The notes beneath the pieces are model-generated. The model saw nothing but the letters and a program-made list of their open reading frames with translations. It searched no databases and was not told where the DNA came from. The translations under genes were made by a program, and so were the position numbers. A stretch of DNA of 64,000 bases from Mesorhizobium sp. dw_380. Lineage in GTDB: Bacteria > Pseudomonadota > Alphaproteobacteria > Rhizobiales > Rhizobiaceae. Shown here piece after piece: positions 10,096 through 20,248 of the stretch (position 1 is the first letter of the stretch; each line of letters begins with the position of its first letter). The stretch lies in the NCBI RefSeq assembly GCF_018588885.1, contig NZ_JAFFIW010000005.1:124001-188000 (forward strand), in the 5' to 3' direction.

Positions 10096-11102
10096 TGCGT
10101 GGCGAGTTCCATAGGCTCAATGCCGAGGCGCCGGAACAGAAGGGTATCCTTGTCCTCGCCGGGATTTCCCGCCGTCAGCAGCGTGTCGCCGACAAAGATC
10201 GAATTGGCCCCGGCAAAGAAGCACAGCGCCTGCGTTTCGTCGCTCATCGCCGTCCTGCCGGCGGACAGCCTTACATAGGATTTCGGCATCATCACCCGCG
10301 CGAGCGCAACGATGCGGACGAAATCGATCGGATCGATGGCGTCGGCCGCGGCAAGCGGCGTGCCTTCGATGGGAATAAGCATGTTGATCGGCACGCTTTC
10401 CGGCGGCTCAGGCAGGTTCGCGAGCGTGACCAGCATGTCGATGCGATCGGTCTTTTCTTCTCCCATCCCGACAATGCCGCCGCAGCAGACTTTCATCCCA
10501 ACCGCGCGCACGTGCCCAAGCGTTTCCAGCCGGTCGGCAAAAGTCCTGGTTGAAATAACCTCGCCATAGTAGCGCTCAGAGGTATCGATGTTGTGGTTAT
10601 AGTAGTCGAGACCGGCCTGCTTCAGGCGAGCAGCTTGCTCAAGATCGAGCATGCCGAGCGTCATGCAGGTCTCCATGCCGAGGGCCTTGACGTCCTCAAT
10701 CATGGCGACCACAACGTCCATGTCGCGCTCCTTGGGACTTCGCCACGCCGCGCCCATGCAATAGCGCGTTGCGCCGCCATCACGCGCCTTGGCCGCTTCG
10801 TCGATGACATGCTTGACGTCCACCAGCTTCGACGCCTTCACACCGGTTTCGTAATGCGCAGACTGGCTGCAATAGCCGCAATCTTCGGGGCACCCGCCGG
10901 TCTTGATGCTAAGGAGCCGCGACAGCTGCACTCGGTTTCGATCGAAGTTCTGGCGGTGGATCGTCTGAGCCAGGAACAGCAGATCGTTGAATGGCATGCC
11001 GTAGATGGCCTCGGCCTCTTTGCGGTTCCATCGCGGAGGCGTTCCATCGACCGATTGCATGGTCTGGTTCACGTCGAACTCCGAGTTCATTCCAATCGTC
11101 AT
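10092..11102 (-). CDS. bioB: Biotin synthase
   Basis: Radical-SAM sulphur insertion into dethiobiotin. The 4Fe-4S motif [10 protein letters not shown] and downstream [22 protein letters not shown] and [12 protein letters not shown] are diagnostic. I choose the ATG of [12 protein letters not shown] (336 residues), with AAGG seven bases upstream; the frame is open to 11177 but the extra residues are not family-like. It follows nadC by 132 bases on the same strand. No BioR-type TTATNNATAA operator is visible in that gap, so it is probably read from the nad promoter, or from an undetected one. Confidence 0.93.
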   Translation of the reverse strand: MTIGMNSEFDVNQTMQSVDGTPPRWNRKEAEAIYGMPFNDLLFLAQTIHRQNFDRNRVQLSRLLSIKTGGCPEDCGYCSQSAHYETGVKASKLVDVKHVIDEAAKARDGGATRYCMGAAWRSPKERDMDVVVAMIEDVKALGMETCMTLGMLDLEQAARLKQAGLDYYNHNIDTSERYYGEVISTRTFADRLETLGHVRAVGMKVCCGGIVGMGEEKTDRIDMLVTLANLPEPPESVPINMLIPIEGTPLAAADAIDPIDFVRIVALARVMMPKSYVRLSAGRTAMSDETQALCFFAGANSIFVGDTLLTAGNPGEDKDTLLFRRLGIEPMELATQ

Positions 11103-11234
11103 CGTCAAACCTTTGTTTGCTAGTCCGGTACGCCTTCTTGGCTTTGGGGCGCACTCGCTAAAGGCGAGCTGCGGCACGTCTTTCCAGCACCTCCTACGCC
11201 TGCCGAGCTGATGTTGCTCCTCACGCCGTAATCC

Positions 11235-12116
11235 TCAGTTCAAGTGCTTGCAGATGTTCTGGTGGTCCGGCATGTCCAGGCCGATGTCGAGGATCGGGGC
11301 GCTGTGCGTCAGCCAACCCATGGAGATGAGATCGACACCGGTCGCCGCAATCGCCGCCGCCGTTTTCGGCATCACCCGACCGGACGCCTCGGTGATCGTA
11401 CGGCCATCCACTATAGAAACCGCGCGGGCAAGATCCTCGACCGACATATTGTCGAGCAGCACCGCGTCAACACCAATCGCGAGCGCTGCATCGAGCTGCT
11501 TCAGCGTGTCGACCTCGACCTCGACCTTCACCATATGCCCTGCTGCGGCGCGCGCCCGCTCTATTGCTGTGCGGATATCGCCGGCGATCGCGATGTGGTT
11601 GTCCTTTATGAGCACGCCGTCATCGAGGCCGAACCGGTGATTGGCACCGCCGCCGACGCGCACGGCGTATTTCTCCAATGCCCGCAGCCCGGGCGTCGTC
11701 TTTCGCGTCGATACAATCCTCGCCTTGTGACCGCGCACGGCCTCAACCATGGCCGCTGTGGCAGTGGCAATGCCGCTCAGCCGGCATAAGAAATTGAGGG
11801 CCGTGCGTTCGGCCGTGAGCAGGCCTCGTGCGGGTCCGGACAATCTTGCAATGGTTTCCCCGGCCCCAACCTCGCTGCCATCAGGGCGCCAGATCTGGAT
11901 GTTGATCGCCGGTTCCACGAGAAGGAAGGCATACGAGACCAGATCGAGCCCGGCAACGACGCCCGCCTGCCTCGCTTTGAGCACCAACGTGGCAGTGCAA
12001 TCATACGGGATAACCGCATCGGTGGTCAGGTCGCCGGATCTGCCCAGGTCTTCGAGGAGCGCAACGCGCACAATCGGTTCGATCAGGGTCGCGGGGAGGG
12101 GGGAGAATGAAGTCAT
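11235..12116 (-). CDS. nadC: Nicotinate-nucleotide pyrophosphorylase (quinolinate phosphoribosyltransferase)
   Basis: Converts quinolinate plus PRPP to nicotinate mononucleotide, last step of the nadABC branch. The 293-residue protein starts at MTSFSPLPATLIEPIV, one base after the nadB stop. Family motifs are LLEDLGRSGDLTTDAV, TAERTALNFLCRLSGIAT, STRKTTPGLRALEKYAV, GGGANHRFGLDDGVLIKDNH and VDAVLLDNMS. Intact. It is the hinge between the NAD and biotin gene sets. Confidence 0.94.
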   Translation of the reverse strand: MTSFSPLPATLIEPIVRVALLEDLGRSGDLTTDAVIPYDCTATLVLKARQAGVVAGLDLVSYAFLLVEPAINIQIWRPDGSEVGAGETIARLSGPARGLLTAERTALNFLCRLSGIATATAAMVEAVRGHKARIVSTRKTTPGLRALEKYAVRVGGGANHRFGLDDGVLIKDNHIAIAGDIRTAIERARAAAGHMVKVEVEVDTLKQLDAALAIGVDAVLLDNMSVEDLARAVSIVDGRTITEASGRVMPKTAAAIAATGVDLISMGWLTHSAPILDIGLDMPDHQNICKHLN

Positions 12117-12117
12117 A

Positions 12118-13659
12118 TCAAGTGCTCCGTATGGTAGCCCGGCAATCGAGTGCGGCCGCGGCCCGCATTGCGCTGTGCAGTGTGAGCCGTGATGGGCGCA
12201 CGTTGGCATCGTGGAGCGGGAAATCGGACCGACAGTGCGCGCCTCGACTCTCTTCCCGCCTCAGGGCCGCCGCGGCGATCATCAGTGAGACCAAAGCCGG
12301 ACCAGAGGCAGCGACACTATTGGCTGCGATCGGCAGCAGGGTCGCCACCGCTTCGCGCATTGCCTCGCCGTCGCGGATGATACCCAGGGCGGCGGAGACA
12401 ATCGGGCGGACCACGGAAGCGTCTGGTCGTGGAGGGACGAATGTGGAGCATCTGCGCGGTCGCCGGGTATACGACGTGCCGGCAACGCTTTCGGCAACCC
12501 AGCTCGCGGTGACCGCCGCTTCGGTGAGCGAGTTGCTGGCCAGGCGGTTGGCGCCGTGCAGGCCGGTACAGGCCACCTCACCGCAGGCCCACAATCCCTC
12601 GATGGAGCTGCGGCCGGCGCTGTCTACGGCGACGCCGCCCATGTGATAATGTGCCGCCGGGCGCACCGGGATCACGTCGGTCGCGGGGTCGATTCCTGCG
12701 CTCCGGCACAATTCGGCGATGCCTGGAAAACGCTTGCCAAATCTCGGGCCGAGACTTTGCCGTGCGTCCAGGAATACGCGGCGTCCAACGGCAAGCTGGT
12801 GCCAAATGGCGCGCGCTACGACGTCGCGAGGCGCAAGTTCACCGCCAGGTGTGTCGGCGAGGAAGCGCTCTCCTCGCTCATCGATGAGCACCGCGCCTTC
12901 GCCACGCACGGCTTCGCTCACCAGCGGCATCGGCCGGCGCGGACCGTCGAGCGCAGTTGGATGGAACTGTATGAATTCCAAGTCGGCGAGTTCCGCCCCC
13001 GCCCATGCGGCGAGCGCCAGCCCGTGACCCCATGAGCCAGCGGGGTTTGTCGTGTCGCAAAACAGCCCGCCGACGCCGCCGGTCGCCAGCACCGCGCGAC
13101 GCGTGGGCAGAGCGAGCGCGCCGGCTCGTCCTGCTGCGACCACGGCGATGACCGACCCGTCCTGCACGACCAGCCGGCGGACCTCCACATTTTCGATAAT
13201 GGTGATCGAGGCTGTACGCCGAACCGCGGCGACGAGCGCGCGCACCAACTCGCGACCGGTGGCGTCGCCGGCTGCATGCACAATCCGCCGTCGCGAGTGT
13301 GCCGCCTCGAGCCCAAGTCGCAACGCGCGGTCAGGGTGCTGGTCGAAGTCGACGCCGAACCTTTGGATCGTCCTAATCGCTTCGGGTGCAGCTCGTACCA
13401 CTCGCCGCACCGTGGCCTCATCGCAGAGTCCGTCGCCGGCAGCTATCGTGTCGCAAAGGTGAAAATCTGGGCCGTCGTCGCCCCCGAGACTTGCCGCAAG
13501 ACCGCCCTGGGCAAGTTCACTGCAGGCTCCGGTTCCAAGCGGCGCGTTGGTCAAAAGCACGACCGGTTCCGGCGCCAGATGAAGCGCCGTCATCAGGCCG
13601 GCAATGCCGCCGCCGATGACGACCGGCGCCCCGGCGATGTCGCGAACCTCCAGACTCAT
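12118..13659 (-). CDS. nadB: L-aspartate oxidase
   Basis: FAD enzyme oxidising L-aspartate to iminoaspartate for quinolinate synthesis. The 513-residue protein has the dinucleotide-binding motif [29 protein letters not shown], the active-site region [11 protein letters not shown] with GERFLAD, and FAD-binding [24 protein letters not shown]. The C-terminal third is less conserved but complete. Start overlaps the nadA stop by four bases. Confidence 0.94.
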   Translation of the reverse strand: MSLEVRDIAGAPVVIGGGIAGLMTALHLAPEPVVLLTNAPLGTGACSELAQGGLAASLGGDDGPDFHLCDTIAAGDGLCDEATVRRVVRAAPEAIRTIQRFGVDFDQHPDRALRLGLEAAHSRRRIVHAAGDATGRELVRALVAAVRRTASITIIENVEVRRLVVQDGSVIAVVAAGRAGALALPTRRAVLATGGVGGLFCDTTNPAGSWGHGLALAAWAGAELADLEFIQFHPTALDGPRRPMPLVSEAVRGEGAVLIDERGERFLADTPGGELAPRDVVARAIWHQLAVGRRVFLDARQSLGPRFGKRFPGIAELCRSAGIDPATDVIPVRPAAHYHMGGVAVDSAGRSSIEGLWACGEVACTGLHGANRLASNSLTEAAVTASWVAESVAGTSYTRRPRRCSTFVPPRPDASVVRPIVSAALGIIRDGEAMREAVATLLPIAANSVAASGPALVSLMIAAAALRREESRGAHCRSDFPLHDANVRPSRLTLHSAMRAAAALDCRATIRST

Positions 13660-14630
13660 AGGGAAAGCATGCGCTCGACCGCGCGGCGGGCGGGGCCGGC
13701 AATTTCGGGATCAATCCGGACCTCATGCCGGTTCTGCTCGAGTGCGGCGCGAATGTTAGCCAGGTTGATGCGCTTCATGTGCGGGCACAGATTGCATGGG
13801 CGAACGAACTCGACGTCGGGATGCGCGACCGCGACGTTGTCGCTCATCGAACATTCGGTCAGAAGGACGACACGCGTCGGTTTCTCACGCTCGACATAAT
13901 CCGACATCGCCGCGGTCGAGCCGGAGAACTCCGCCTCCGCGACAACGTCTGGTGGGCATTCTGGATGGGCCAGCACGATGACGCCTGGATGGGCATCGCG
14001 CAGTTCCCGGATGTCTGCTGCGGTGAAGCGCTCATGCACCTCGCAATGGCCTTTCCAGGCGATGATCTCTACGTCTGTATCGGCTGCCACGTTCCTCGCC
14101 AGATATTCGTCCGGGAGCATCAGCACACGCGCCACGCCAAGCGATTCCACCACCGCCTTGGCGTTGCCGGACGTGCAGCAGATGTCGGACTCCGCTTTTA
14201 CGGCGGCGGAAGTGTTGACGTAAGTAACAACGGGGACCCCCGGATACCGCAGCCGCATTAGCCGCACGTCGTTTGCCGTGATCGATTCGGCCAGCGAGCA
14301 GCCGGCGCGGAGATCCGGGATGAGCACGGTCTTGTTCGGATTGAGCAGTTTTGCCGTCTCGGCCATGAAATGAACGCCGGCAACCACGATGATGTCGGCG
14401 TCGACCGTCACCGCCTTGTGGGCCAACGCCAGGCTGTCGCCGACGATGTCTGCCACGCAATGAAAAATTTCGGGCGTCTGGTAATTGTGCGCCAGCACCA
14501 CCGCATTGCGCTCACGCTTCAGCGCTAAGATGGCTTCAATATCGCCGGCGAACGCGGGCCATTCAACGGGTGGGATCACCCGCCGGACACGCTCATACAG
14601 GGACGCAGCCATAGGTAACGCCCCAGTCAT
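13656..14630 (-). CDS. nadA: Quinolinate synthase
   Basis: Condenses iminoaspartate with dihydroxyacetone phosphate to quinolinate, using a 4Fe-4S cluster. The three cluster cysteines are recognisable in [21 protein letters not shown] and [35 protein letters not shown] and [13 protein letters not shown] are also typical. The 324-residue frame starts at ATG 14630 with GAGG six bases upstream; an internal ATG six codons later is possible. First gene of the eight-gene nad-bio operon. Confidence 0.95.
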   Translation of the reverse strand: MTGALPMAASLYERVRRVIPPVEWPAFAGDIEAILALKRERNAVVLAHNYQTPEIFHCVADIVGDSLALAHKAVTVDADIIVVAGVHFMAETAKLLNPNKTVLIPDLRAGCSLAESITANDVRLMRLRYPGVPVVTYVNTSAAVKAESDICCTSGNAKAVVESLGVARVLMLPDEYLARNVAADTDVEIIAWKGHCEVHERFTAADIRELRDAHPGVIVLAHPECPPDVVAEAEFSGSTAAMSDYVEREKPTRVVLLTECSMSDNVAVAHPDVEFVRPCNLCPHMKRINLANIRAALEQNRHEVRIDPEIAGPARRAVERMLSL

Positions 14631-14665
14631 TGGCGCCTCGATTATATTCGGTTTGACAATAAGGG

Positions 14666-14696
14666 AATATATCTACCTTGACTATAAGTATGTCAA
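14666..14696 (-). promoter_or_regulatory. Promoter and candidate NrtR operator of the nadABC-bioBFDAZ operon
   Basis: On the minus strand a perfect -35 TTGACA (14696-14691) is followed after 17 bases by GATATA, or after 19 by TATATT, giving a sigma-70 promoter about 40 bases before nadA. The -35 and spacer are covered by an imperfect palindrome with arms TTGAC/GTCAA nine bases apart (14678-14696), which also overlaps the nrtR stop codon. A repressor there would block the promoter. Assigning it to NrtR rests on gene adjacency. Confidence 0.5.
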
Positions 14697-15679
14697 GCCC
14701 GCGCCAGCGGTAATTTTGTCCCGGCGATAGCCCTGTCGTCGAGGACGGCATGCCGGAAGCGATAAAGCTTCGCCGGTCGGCCGCCCGTGTCGAGGGAGGT
14801 CTCCCCGGTCTCCTCAACAAGTTCCTGCTGCTCGACCAATCTCCGGAAGTTCGGCTTGTTGATCAGCCTGCCAGCCAAAGCTTCCACGGTTCGCTGCAGT
14901 TGCAGCAGCGTGAAGGAAGGCCGCATAAGCTCGAACACGACCGGCCGGTATTTGATCTTCGAACGCAGCCGCGCGATCCCGGTTGCCAGAATACGTCGGT
15001 GGTCAGCGACCATTGGTTTGCCAGCCGCGGCCGCAATCGCGTCCCTGCCGCCACCGGCCTCCTCAATCAGAGCAGCTTCATAGAGCAACTCGTAGCGTTG
15101 GAGCGTGAGTTCCTCGTTCCAATGGCGGTCGTCGAAGCCGAAGGCTATCGCAGCGCGCTGCCGGCGCTCGCGTTGAGTGGTCGGCTCGCTGGCGCCGCCG
15201 GCCCACTCAATCAGGCGGGGCCGCAATCTATCGAGCAGCACAGGCGGCGTGCCGAAGCGGTGGTCCTCCCAGGGAAAATATTCGTACCAACTTTGCCAGC
15301 CGCACGCGGCCGAGTTCGTTGCCTGTTCCTTCCTGGTCAATGCGAGATAGCTGATTGAGATGACGCGATGGTGGCGCTCAGTGCCGATGCGATCGCGATC
15401 GGCGAAGGTGTAGAGTTGCTCGATGTATCCAAGTGCATGGCCGGTCTGCTGCTCCACCCACCCCCTCAAACCCGACTGCAGTGATCGATGCTCAAGGGCA
15501 AAAGGTCCAGAAGGGAGGGTGTCCGCATGACCGACTGTGAGGACACAGGGCTCACTGTCGTTTACGGCGACCACGACGGCAGTCAGGTCCACTTTAGCTT
15601 CGTCAGCTTTGACGGCGGCTTTGCCTTTCTTGGTTCTTCTTGTCTGAGGATCCATGTTTGCGAAAGCGGGTTGGCCCAA
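14693..15679 (-). CDS. nrtR: NrtR-type regulator of NAD metabolism (Nudix-like plus winged helix)
   Basis: The N-terminal half (about residues 25-190: DLTAVVVAVNDSEPCVLTVG, LRGWVEQQTGHALGYIEQLYTFADR, ISISYLALTRKE) is a Nudix-like domain that in NrtR binds ADP-ribose instead of cleaving substrate; a full Nudix box is not seen. The C-terminal part (KYRPVVFELMRPSFTLLQLQRTVEAL, NKPNFRRLVE, RPAKLYRFR) is the NrtR winged helix. It lies just upstream of nadABC in the same direction, as expected for its targets. The start is either TTG 15679, which has AAGG upstream, or ATG 15655. The product probably represses nad, and perhaps bio, genes. Confidence 0.85.
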   Translation of the reverse strand: MGQPAFANMDPQTRRTKKGKAAVKADEAKVDLTAVVVAVNDSEPCVLTVGHADTLPSGPFALEHRSLQSGLRGWVEQQTGHALGYIEQLYTFADRDRIGTERHHRVISISYLALTRKEQATNSAACGWQSWYEYFPWEDHRFGTPPVLLDRLRPRLIEWAGGASEPTTQRERRQRAAIAFGFDDRHWNEELTLQRYELLYEAALIEEAGGGRDAIAAAAGKPMVADHRRILATGIARLRSKIKYRPVVFELMRPSFTLLQLQRTVEALAGRLINKPNFRRLVEQQELVEETGETSLDTGGRPAKLYRFRHAVLDDRAIAGTKLPLARA

Positions 15680-15826
15680 CGGAGCGCCTTAATCGATTGA
15701 ATGTAACCTTGGCAGCCAGCACGTCAACACCGGAGTACTCAAGCGCTGTTTTTAGCTCTTCGCAGTCGCACAAAAATATGCCAAACGCGACACCCGCTGT
15801 TGGTAACGTAAGGGAAGGGGCCTCGG

Positions 15827-16663
15827 TTGAGCGCGGCTGGTGAGATAAAAGGGATGACTCCTCCAGATATTCGATCGCGAAAAGGCCAGACGCCACTTGT
15901 ATGCTTGACGGCCTACACCACGCCGGTCGCGAGGCTGCTCGATCGCCACTGCGACATCGTTCTTGTCGGCGACAGCGTCGGCATGGTGCTGCACGGCCTG
16001 TCGTCGACGCTGGGGGTCACGCTCGACATGATGATCATGCACGGACAGGCCGTTCGCCGCGGCCTTGAACACGCGCTGATGGTCGTCGACCTGCCCTTCG
16101 GTTCCTACGAGGAAAGCCCAGAGCACGCTTTCGGCAACGCTGCGCGCGTGATGGGTGAGACCGGTTGTTCAGCGGTAAAGATCGAGGGCGGCGAGACCAT
16201 CGCGGAAACCATCCGCTTCCTTACCGCGCGCGGCGTACCTGTCATGGCCCATGTGGGCCTGACGCCGCAGGCGGTAAACACGTTTGGAGGCTATCGTGTG
16301 CAGGGCCGGGGAGCCGATGCAGAGCGGATCAGGCGCGACGCCAGGGCGGTAACCGAAGCGGGCGCCTTCTCCTTGGTGCTGGAAAAGATACCGGAGCAGC
16401 TTGCACGGCAGATAACCGCCGATATCGACATACCCACAATCGGCATCGGTGCCTCGCCAGCTTGCGACGGCCAGATTCTGGTGAGCCACGATATGCTCGG
16501 GCTCTTCACCTCATTTCGGCCGAAGTTCGTCAAACGCTATGCCGAGCTCGGTGAGCAGGCTGAGGCGGCAATCGCCGCTTACGCCACCGATGTGCGGAAC
16601 CGGCACTTTCCGGCGGTCGAACATCTCTATGTCAACGCCTTGAAGGCCGGTGACTTCACATGA
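15827..16663 (+). CDS. panB: 3-methyl-2-oxobutanoate (ketopantoate) hydroxymethyltransferase
   Basis: First committed step to pantothenate, transferring a hydroxymethyl group from methylene-THF to ketoisovalerate. Motifs: [60 protein letters not shown] and [16 protein letters not shown] take TTG 15827 (GGGG six bases upstream) because MSAAGEIK matches the usual N-terminus; ATG 15854 is the alternative. Transcribed divergently from nrtR. Confidence 0.93.
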   Translation: MSAAGEIKGMTPPDIRSRKGQTPLVCLTAYTTPVARLLDRHCDIVLVGDSVGMVLHGLSSTLGVTLDMMIMHGQAVRRGLEHALMVVDLPFGSYEESPEHAFGNAARVMGETGCSAVKIEGGETIAETIRFLTARGVPVMAHVGLTPQAVNTFGGYRVQGRGADAERIRRDARAVTEAGAFSLVLEKIPEQLARQITADIDIPTIGIGASPACDGQILVSHDMLGLFTSFRPKFVKRYAELGEQAEAAIAAYATDVRNRHFPAVEHLYVNALKAGDFT

Positions 16664-17568
16664 GCGTGCCGATCGCTCGGACCGTGAGCGAGCTGCGCGG
16701 CGTCGTTGCGCAATGGCGTCGCTCGGGTGCCACGATCGGTATTGTGCCGACCATGGGAGCCTTGCACGACGGGCATCTGAGCCTCGTGCGGAAGGCGCTC
16801 GAAAGGGCCGAGCGGGTGATCGTGACGCTGTTCGTAAACCCCAAGCAGTTCAACAGCCCCGCCGACCTGATTGCCTACCCTCGGACGGAAAGCGACGATG
16901 CTGCCAAGCTCGCTCTGCTGGGCACGCATCTGCTCTATGTGCCGGACACAGAGGAAATGTACCAGGTGGGCTTCGCCACGGCCGTTTCAGTGTCCGGCAT
17001 CAGCGAATGCCTTTGCGGCGCATTCCGGCCCGGCCATTTCAATGGCGTGGCGACGGTCGTGGCCAAGCTCTTCCTGCAGGCCGGCGCTGACTTCGCCTTT
17101 TTTGGCGAAAAGGATTTTCAGCAACTTCAGCTTGTCAGGCGCTTGGTCCGGGATCTCGACATTCCGATCACTATTGTGCCCTGTCCGACAGTCCGCGAAG
17201 CCGATGGTCTTGCGCTATCGTCGCGTAACGTGCGGCTCTCCCCAGCCCAACGCGCCATTGCCCCAAAACTAGCATCGGTCCTGCTCGATACGGCCGAGCG
17301 GCTTGCACGCGGCTCCCCCATCCTGCCTACGCTTGATGAAGCGCGTGCAGCAATTCTGGCTGCCGGCTATCGCGAGCTCGAATACCTGGAGCTTCGCGGA
17401 GAAACAGACCTGCAATCGTTAGCAAGCCTTGACCGACCGGCACGCTTGCTTGCTGCGGCTTGGCTTGGCGACACGCGGCTCATCGATAACGTCGCAATAT
17501 CACCCATTGGTAGTTGGTCAGGTGGGCGGAGCTCTCTCCAATCGGAAGCAGCACAGCAATTGCGGTGA
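16660..17568 (+). CDS. panC: Pantothenate synthetase
   Basis: Joins pantoate and beta-alanine with ATP. The nucleotide-binding HIGH-like motif [43 protein letters not shown] and the KMSKS-like LALSSRN are present. The start overlaps the panB stop by four bases. At 302 residues it carries roughly 25 extra residues after the usual LIDNVAI ending ([19 protein letters not shown]), probably from loss of the ancestral stop. Confidence 0.93.
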   Translation: MSVPIARTVSELRGVVAQWRRSGATIGIVPTMGALHDGHLSLVRKALERAERVIVTLFVNPKQFNSPADLIAYPRTESDDAAKLALLGTHLLYVPDTEEMYQVGFATAVSVSGISECLCGAFRPGHFNGVATVVAKLFLQAGADFAFFGEKDFQQLQLVRRLVRDLDIPITIVPCPTVREADGLALSSRNVRLSPAQRAIAPKLASVLLDTAERLARGSPILPTLDEARAAILAAGYRELEYLELRGETDLQSLASLDRPARLLAAAWLGDTRLIDNVAISPIGSWSGGRSSLQSEAAQQLR

Positions 17569-17663
17569 TGACGGCGGCGCGTCTGCCCTGCAGGGACAGG
17601 CCATCATTTAGAATCACGTCTCCGTCGACTTCCAGCAACCTCCGCGAGGTACGCTAAGCGCAG

Positions 17664-18383
17664 ATGCATCGCGTATTTGAAACCTTGGTCGAGCAACTCT
17701 CTGCAAGCGTCGATGCCGTCGATCTCCATGAGGCAATGGCGTCCGCCGCAGCCGGGTTCGACTTTCCGCTCTTCGCTTATTTCACCTACCCATCCGCTTC
17801 CGGCGACAGGCCACGATTTATCTCGAATTATCCATCATCATGGACATCACATTACCTGCAACAGCGCTACCACAGCGTGGATCCCGTGATCCTGCGGGGA
17901 CTGCGGGGCTGGGATACCTTCGACTGGGGTGTGGACCGCGATCACCGTTATTTGCCGACCTCTCAGCAGGAAGTCCTGGAAAAAGCAGCTGAGTTCGGCA
18001 TTCGCGGCGGACTGACCATGTCGATGCATGATCATCGCGGCCGGTTCGCCGCACTGACCTTCGCCTCCAACGAGGCGCATCCGCCATTTCTGAGGTCGCT
18101 GACGCGCTACGAAAAAGCAATGCAACTGGTTGCGATCAACGTTCATATCCATGCCCGGCGCAGGCTCGCCGAAGATTGCGTGGTAGATGGCATAACGCTC
18201 ACCCGGCGGGAGTTCGAGTGCCTGAAATGGGCGGCGTGCGGCAAGTCGGCCTGGGATATCAGCCAGATTCTCGGTGTCTCGAAACGCACCGTGACCTTCC
18301 ATCAGGAAAACGCCAAGGCGAAGCTTGGCGTGCGAACCATCAACCAGGCCGTAGTGCGGATGGCTGCTCGGGCGAGATCCTGA
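17664..18383 (+). CDS. traR: LuxR-family quorum-sensing regulator (TraR-like)
   Basis: 239 residues. The first about 165 form an autoinducer-binding domain with the conserved tryptophan/tyrosine/aspartate pattern (YLQQRYHSVDPVILRGL, FDWGVD, FGIRGGLTMSMHDHRGRFAALTF). The last 65 are a GerE/LuxR helix-turn-helix (LTRREFECLKWAACGKSAWDISQILGVSKRTVTFHQENAKAKLGV). It precedes the acyl-homoserine-lactone synthase gene and a lux box. In the M. loti R7A symbiosis island a TraR/TraI pair of this layout controls excision and transfer; by analogy this one probably does too. The symbol is by context. Confidence 0.85.
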   Translation: MHRVFETLVEQLSASVDAVDLHEAMASAAAGFDFPLFAYFTYPSASGDRPRFISNYPSSWTSHYLQQRYHSVDPVILRGLRGWDTFDWGVDRDHRYLPTSQQEVLEKAAEFGIRGGLTMSMHDHRGRFAALTFASNEAHPPFLRSLTRYEKAMQLVAINVHIHARRRLAEDCVVDGITLTRREFECLKWAACGKSAWDISQILGVSKRTVTFHQENAKAKLGVRTINQAVVRMAARARS

Positions 18384-18399
18384 TCCTCTCCAAGTCTAG

Positions 18400-18415
18400 C
18401 TGTAAAGGTCTACAG
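18400..18415. promoter_or_regulatory. lux box (LuxR/TraR operator) upstream of traI
   Basis: CTGTAAAGGTCTACAG is a perfect inverted repeat CTGTA-N6-TACAG, the core of the lux-box consensus. It lies 17 bases after the regulator stop and 60 bases before the synthase ATG, the expected position for activation of the synthase gene by autoinducer-bound regulator. Confidence 0.8.
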
Positions 18416-18475
18416 GCTGCATTCATGACGGCTTTGCCCTTCGATTGCGTGGACACATCCCGCACGGAGACGACA

Positions 18476-19108
18476 ATGATGCAGCTGATAACACCCGACT
18501 GCTACGCCGAGTTTGCGAGCGAACTCAAGGAAATGCACGGACTTAGGTATCGGGTTTTCAAGAAGCGGCTCGATTGGGAAGTGCAGACCGAAGGCGAAAT
18601 GGAAACGGACCCGTTTGACAGCCTGAACCCCGTCTACCTGCTTCTCAAGGGGTCCGATTGGCGAACTTGCGGCTGCGTCCGCCTTTTGCCGACCACCGGA
18701 CCGACAATGTTGCGCGATACGTTTCCGACGCTGCTGGATGAGATGGTGGTCCCTGCGAGTGCCGATGTCTGGGAGAGTAGTCGTTTCGCGCTCGATCTCC
18801 CTGCGACAGCGCCGAAGGCAGCTGGCGGCCTGGCCCAAGCAACCTACGAGCTCTTCGCGGGGATCATCGAATTCGGCTTGGCCAACAATCTCTCCGGGAT
18901 CGTAACGGTGACAGATACGCGCATCGAAAGGATCCTTCGTCTCGCGACCTGGCCGTTGTCACGTATCGGACAGCCCAAGCAGGTCGGCAACACCGAGGCA
19001 GTCGCCGGCTTCCTCGATATTTCCTACGCCAGTCTCTTGCGCATCCGCTGGAGGGGACGCCTCAACGGGCCGGTGTTGTGGCAACCAGTTCTCATCCAAT
19101 CGGCATAG
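18476..19108 (+). CDS. traI: Acyl-homoserine-lactone synthase (LuxI/TraI family)
   Basis: Makes the N-acyl-homoserine lactone signal from S-adenosylmethionine and acyl-ACP. The 210-residue protein starts at ATG 18476 with GGAGA eight bases upstream; a longer in-frame ORF from 18176 overlaps the regulator and is not used. LuxI core residues are in MHGLRYRVFKKRLDWEV (Arg, Phe, Trp), ETDPFDSLNPVYLL (acidic pair), CGCVRLLPTTGPTML (Arg) and WESSRFAL (Glu, Ser, Arg). Together with the upstream regulator and lux box it forms an autoinduction loop. The acyl chain cannot be read from sequence. Confidence 0.9.
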   Translation: MMQLITPDCYAEFASELKEMHGLRYRVFKKRLDWEVQTEGEMETDPFDSLNPVYLLLKGSDWRTCGCVRLLPTTGPTMLRDTFPTLLDEMVVPASADVWESSRFALDLPATAPKAAGGLAQATYELFAGIIEFGLANNLSGIVTVTDTRIERILRLATWPLSRIGQPKQVGNTEAVAGFLDISYASLLRIRWRGRLNGPVLWQPVLIQSA

Positions 19109-19474
19109 CGCCTGCGGATGCTCAGCCGTGACTTGAGTTAAGTCTGCTCACGGCCGCCACCGCCGCCGTGAGGGTGAGCGGACCCGCCCCCACGAGCTTT
19201 CGACTGTTCCGGTCGATTGGCTCGCGCGGCCGGACTTTGGATTTCCGTAGGCGCAACCCGGAGTCCAGCGTGAGCACGCCAAAATGGCGCCCCTCCGCTT
19301 CGTCCAAAGAAGCCAACGTGGCTTCTGAGGTCGTCTTAGAATATTGGACCGGCCGCCGTGAGCGATCGCAACCTCAAACCTTTGCCGGTATGCCGGTTTG
19401 GCCGGACCGTCGGCCAGTCGGAGCAGTCCCCTGATAAGGACCCGAGCTGACGCGCGGTCCAACAGCGCCCGAGC
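19109..19474. other. Intergenic, no gene recognised
   Basis: Short open frames on both strands have no recognisable protein character. In the R7A island, transfer genes follow the synthase, but I see no equivalent here. Confidence 0.5.
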
Positions 19475-19726
19475 CTATGCTTTGTGCATTACCGTTCGGT
19501 TGGCCATGTCGTCCAAGACCGCATGAAGAAGGCTTCCAACCTCCTGCGCAGCGAGCTCTGGCGCAATTCCTACATCGGACAATTGAATGAGCATTTTCTT
19601 GGCAGAACAGCGCCAGAACGCACTCGCCGCCTCGCCGTTCTTGGTCTCGAGGGCCTGGGCGATACTTTCGACCAATATACGTCGCCGATGCAGCGGAAAT
19701 ACGCAAATGTTTGATTCATGCATCAA
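19475..19726 (-). CDS. Small protein, DUF6074-like
   Basis: 83 residues. The middle segment ALETKNGEAASAFWRCSAKK followed by LIQLSDVGIAPELAAQEVGSLLHAVLDDM resembles the short rhizobial DUF6074 proteins, which are abundant on symbiosis islands and plasmids and have no known function. It is convergent with traI. Coding is likely from this pattern; function unknown. Confidence 0.55.
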   Translation of the reverse strand: MMHESNICVFPLHRRRILVESIAQALETKNGEAASAFWRCSAKKMLIQLSDVGIAPELAAQEVGSLLHAVLDDMANRTVMHKA

Positions 19727-20240
19727 TCACCTCACAGATTCAGTTCCACAAAGAAAAACACCGGCGTCTTCAAAAGAGCCCCGCTAGCGCGGTGACGGTT
19801 CGCGGCGACATGACGAGTTCCACTTCCCCATCGACAAGCCATTGGGAGATGAGCCGCCGGACCGCATATCCGGGACCGCACATAAGGTGAACCACCATTG
19901 CTCATCCGGCTGCATTTTCCTGGGCCGTTCGACGAGGCGTTCCAGCCGAATTGACGTCCAATGACTTGATCTCTGAAAGGGCAGGGCGGTACGAATCACC
20001 CGATTGTTCCGCTGCTTACATTCCTGCGAGCTTGTGTATGAACGATTAAAGCGTGCCCGAGCCGTTCTTGGTGGCCGCCGAAGAAGGGAATCATGTCATC
20101 CGCTGCCTATCGTAGGCGGCGCGACTTCTAGCATGACTGCACTGCCCCGACAGGGCTTTGCAATCGCGCGTTTCGAAGCCTATGCTTTGGCATCGGCCGG
20201 CATTTACTTCGGTGCAGCCGACAGTAAGACGTACGCGCTC
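19727..20240. other. Intergenic, no gene recognised
   Basis: No ORF with family resemblance; probably carries the upstream regions of the flanking small gene and of the Crp-family relic. Confidence 0.45.
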
Positions 20241-20248
20241 TTGCCCCG

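Noticed and set aside
11150..11175. Hairpin CTCGC-N5-GCGAG between bioB and nadC as a terminator
   Set aside because: Short stem without a T run; the genes otherwise look co-transcribed.
11103..11234. BioR-type operator before bioB
   Set aside because: No TTATNNATAA-like palindrome is present in the nadC-bioB gap.
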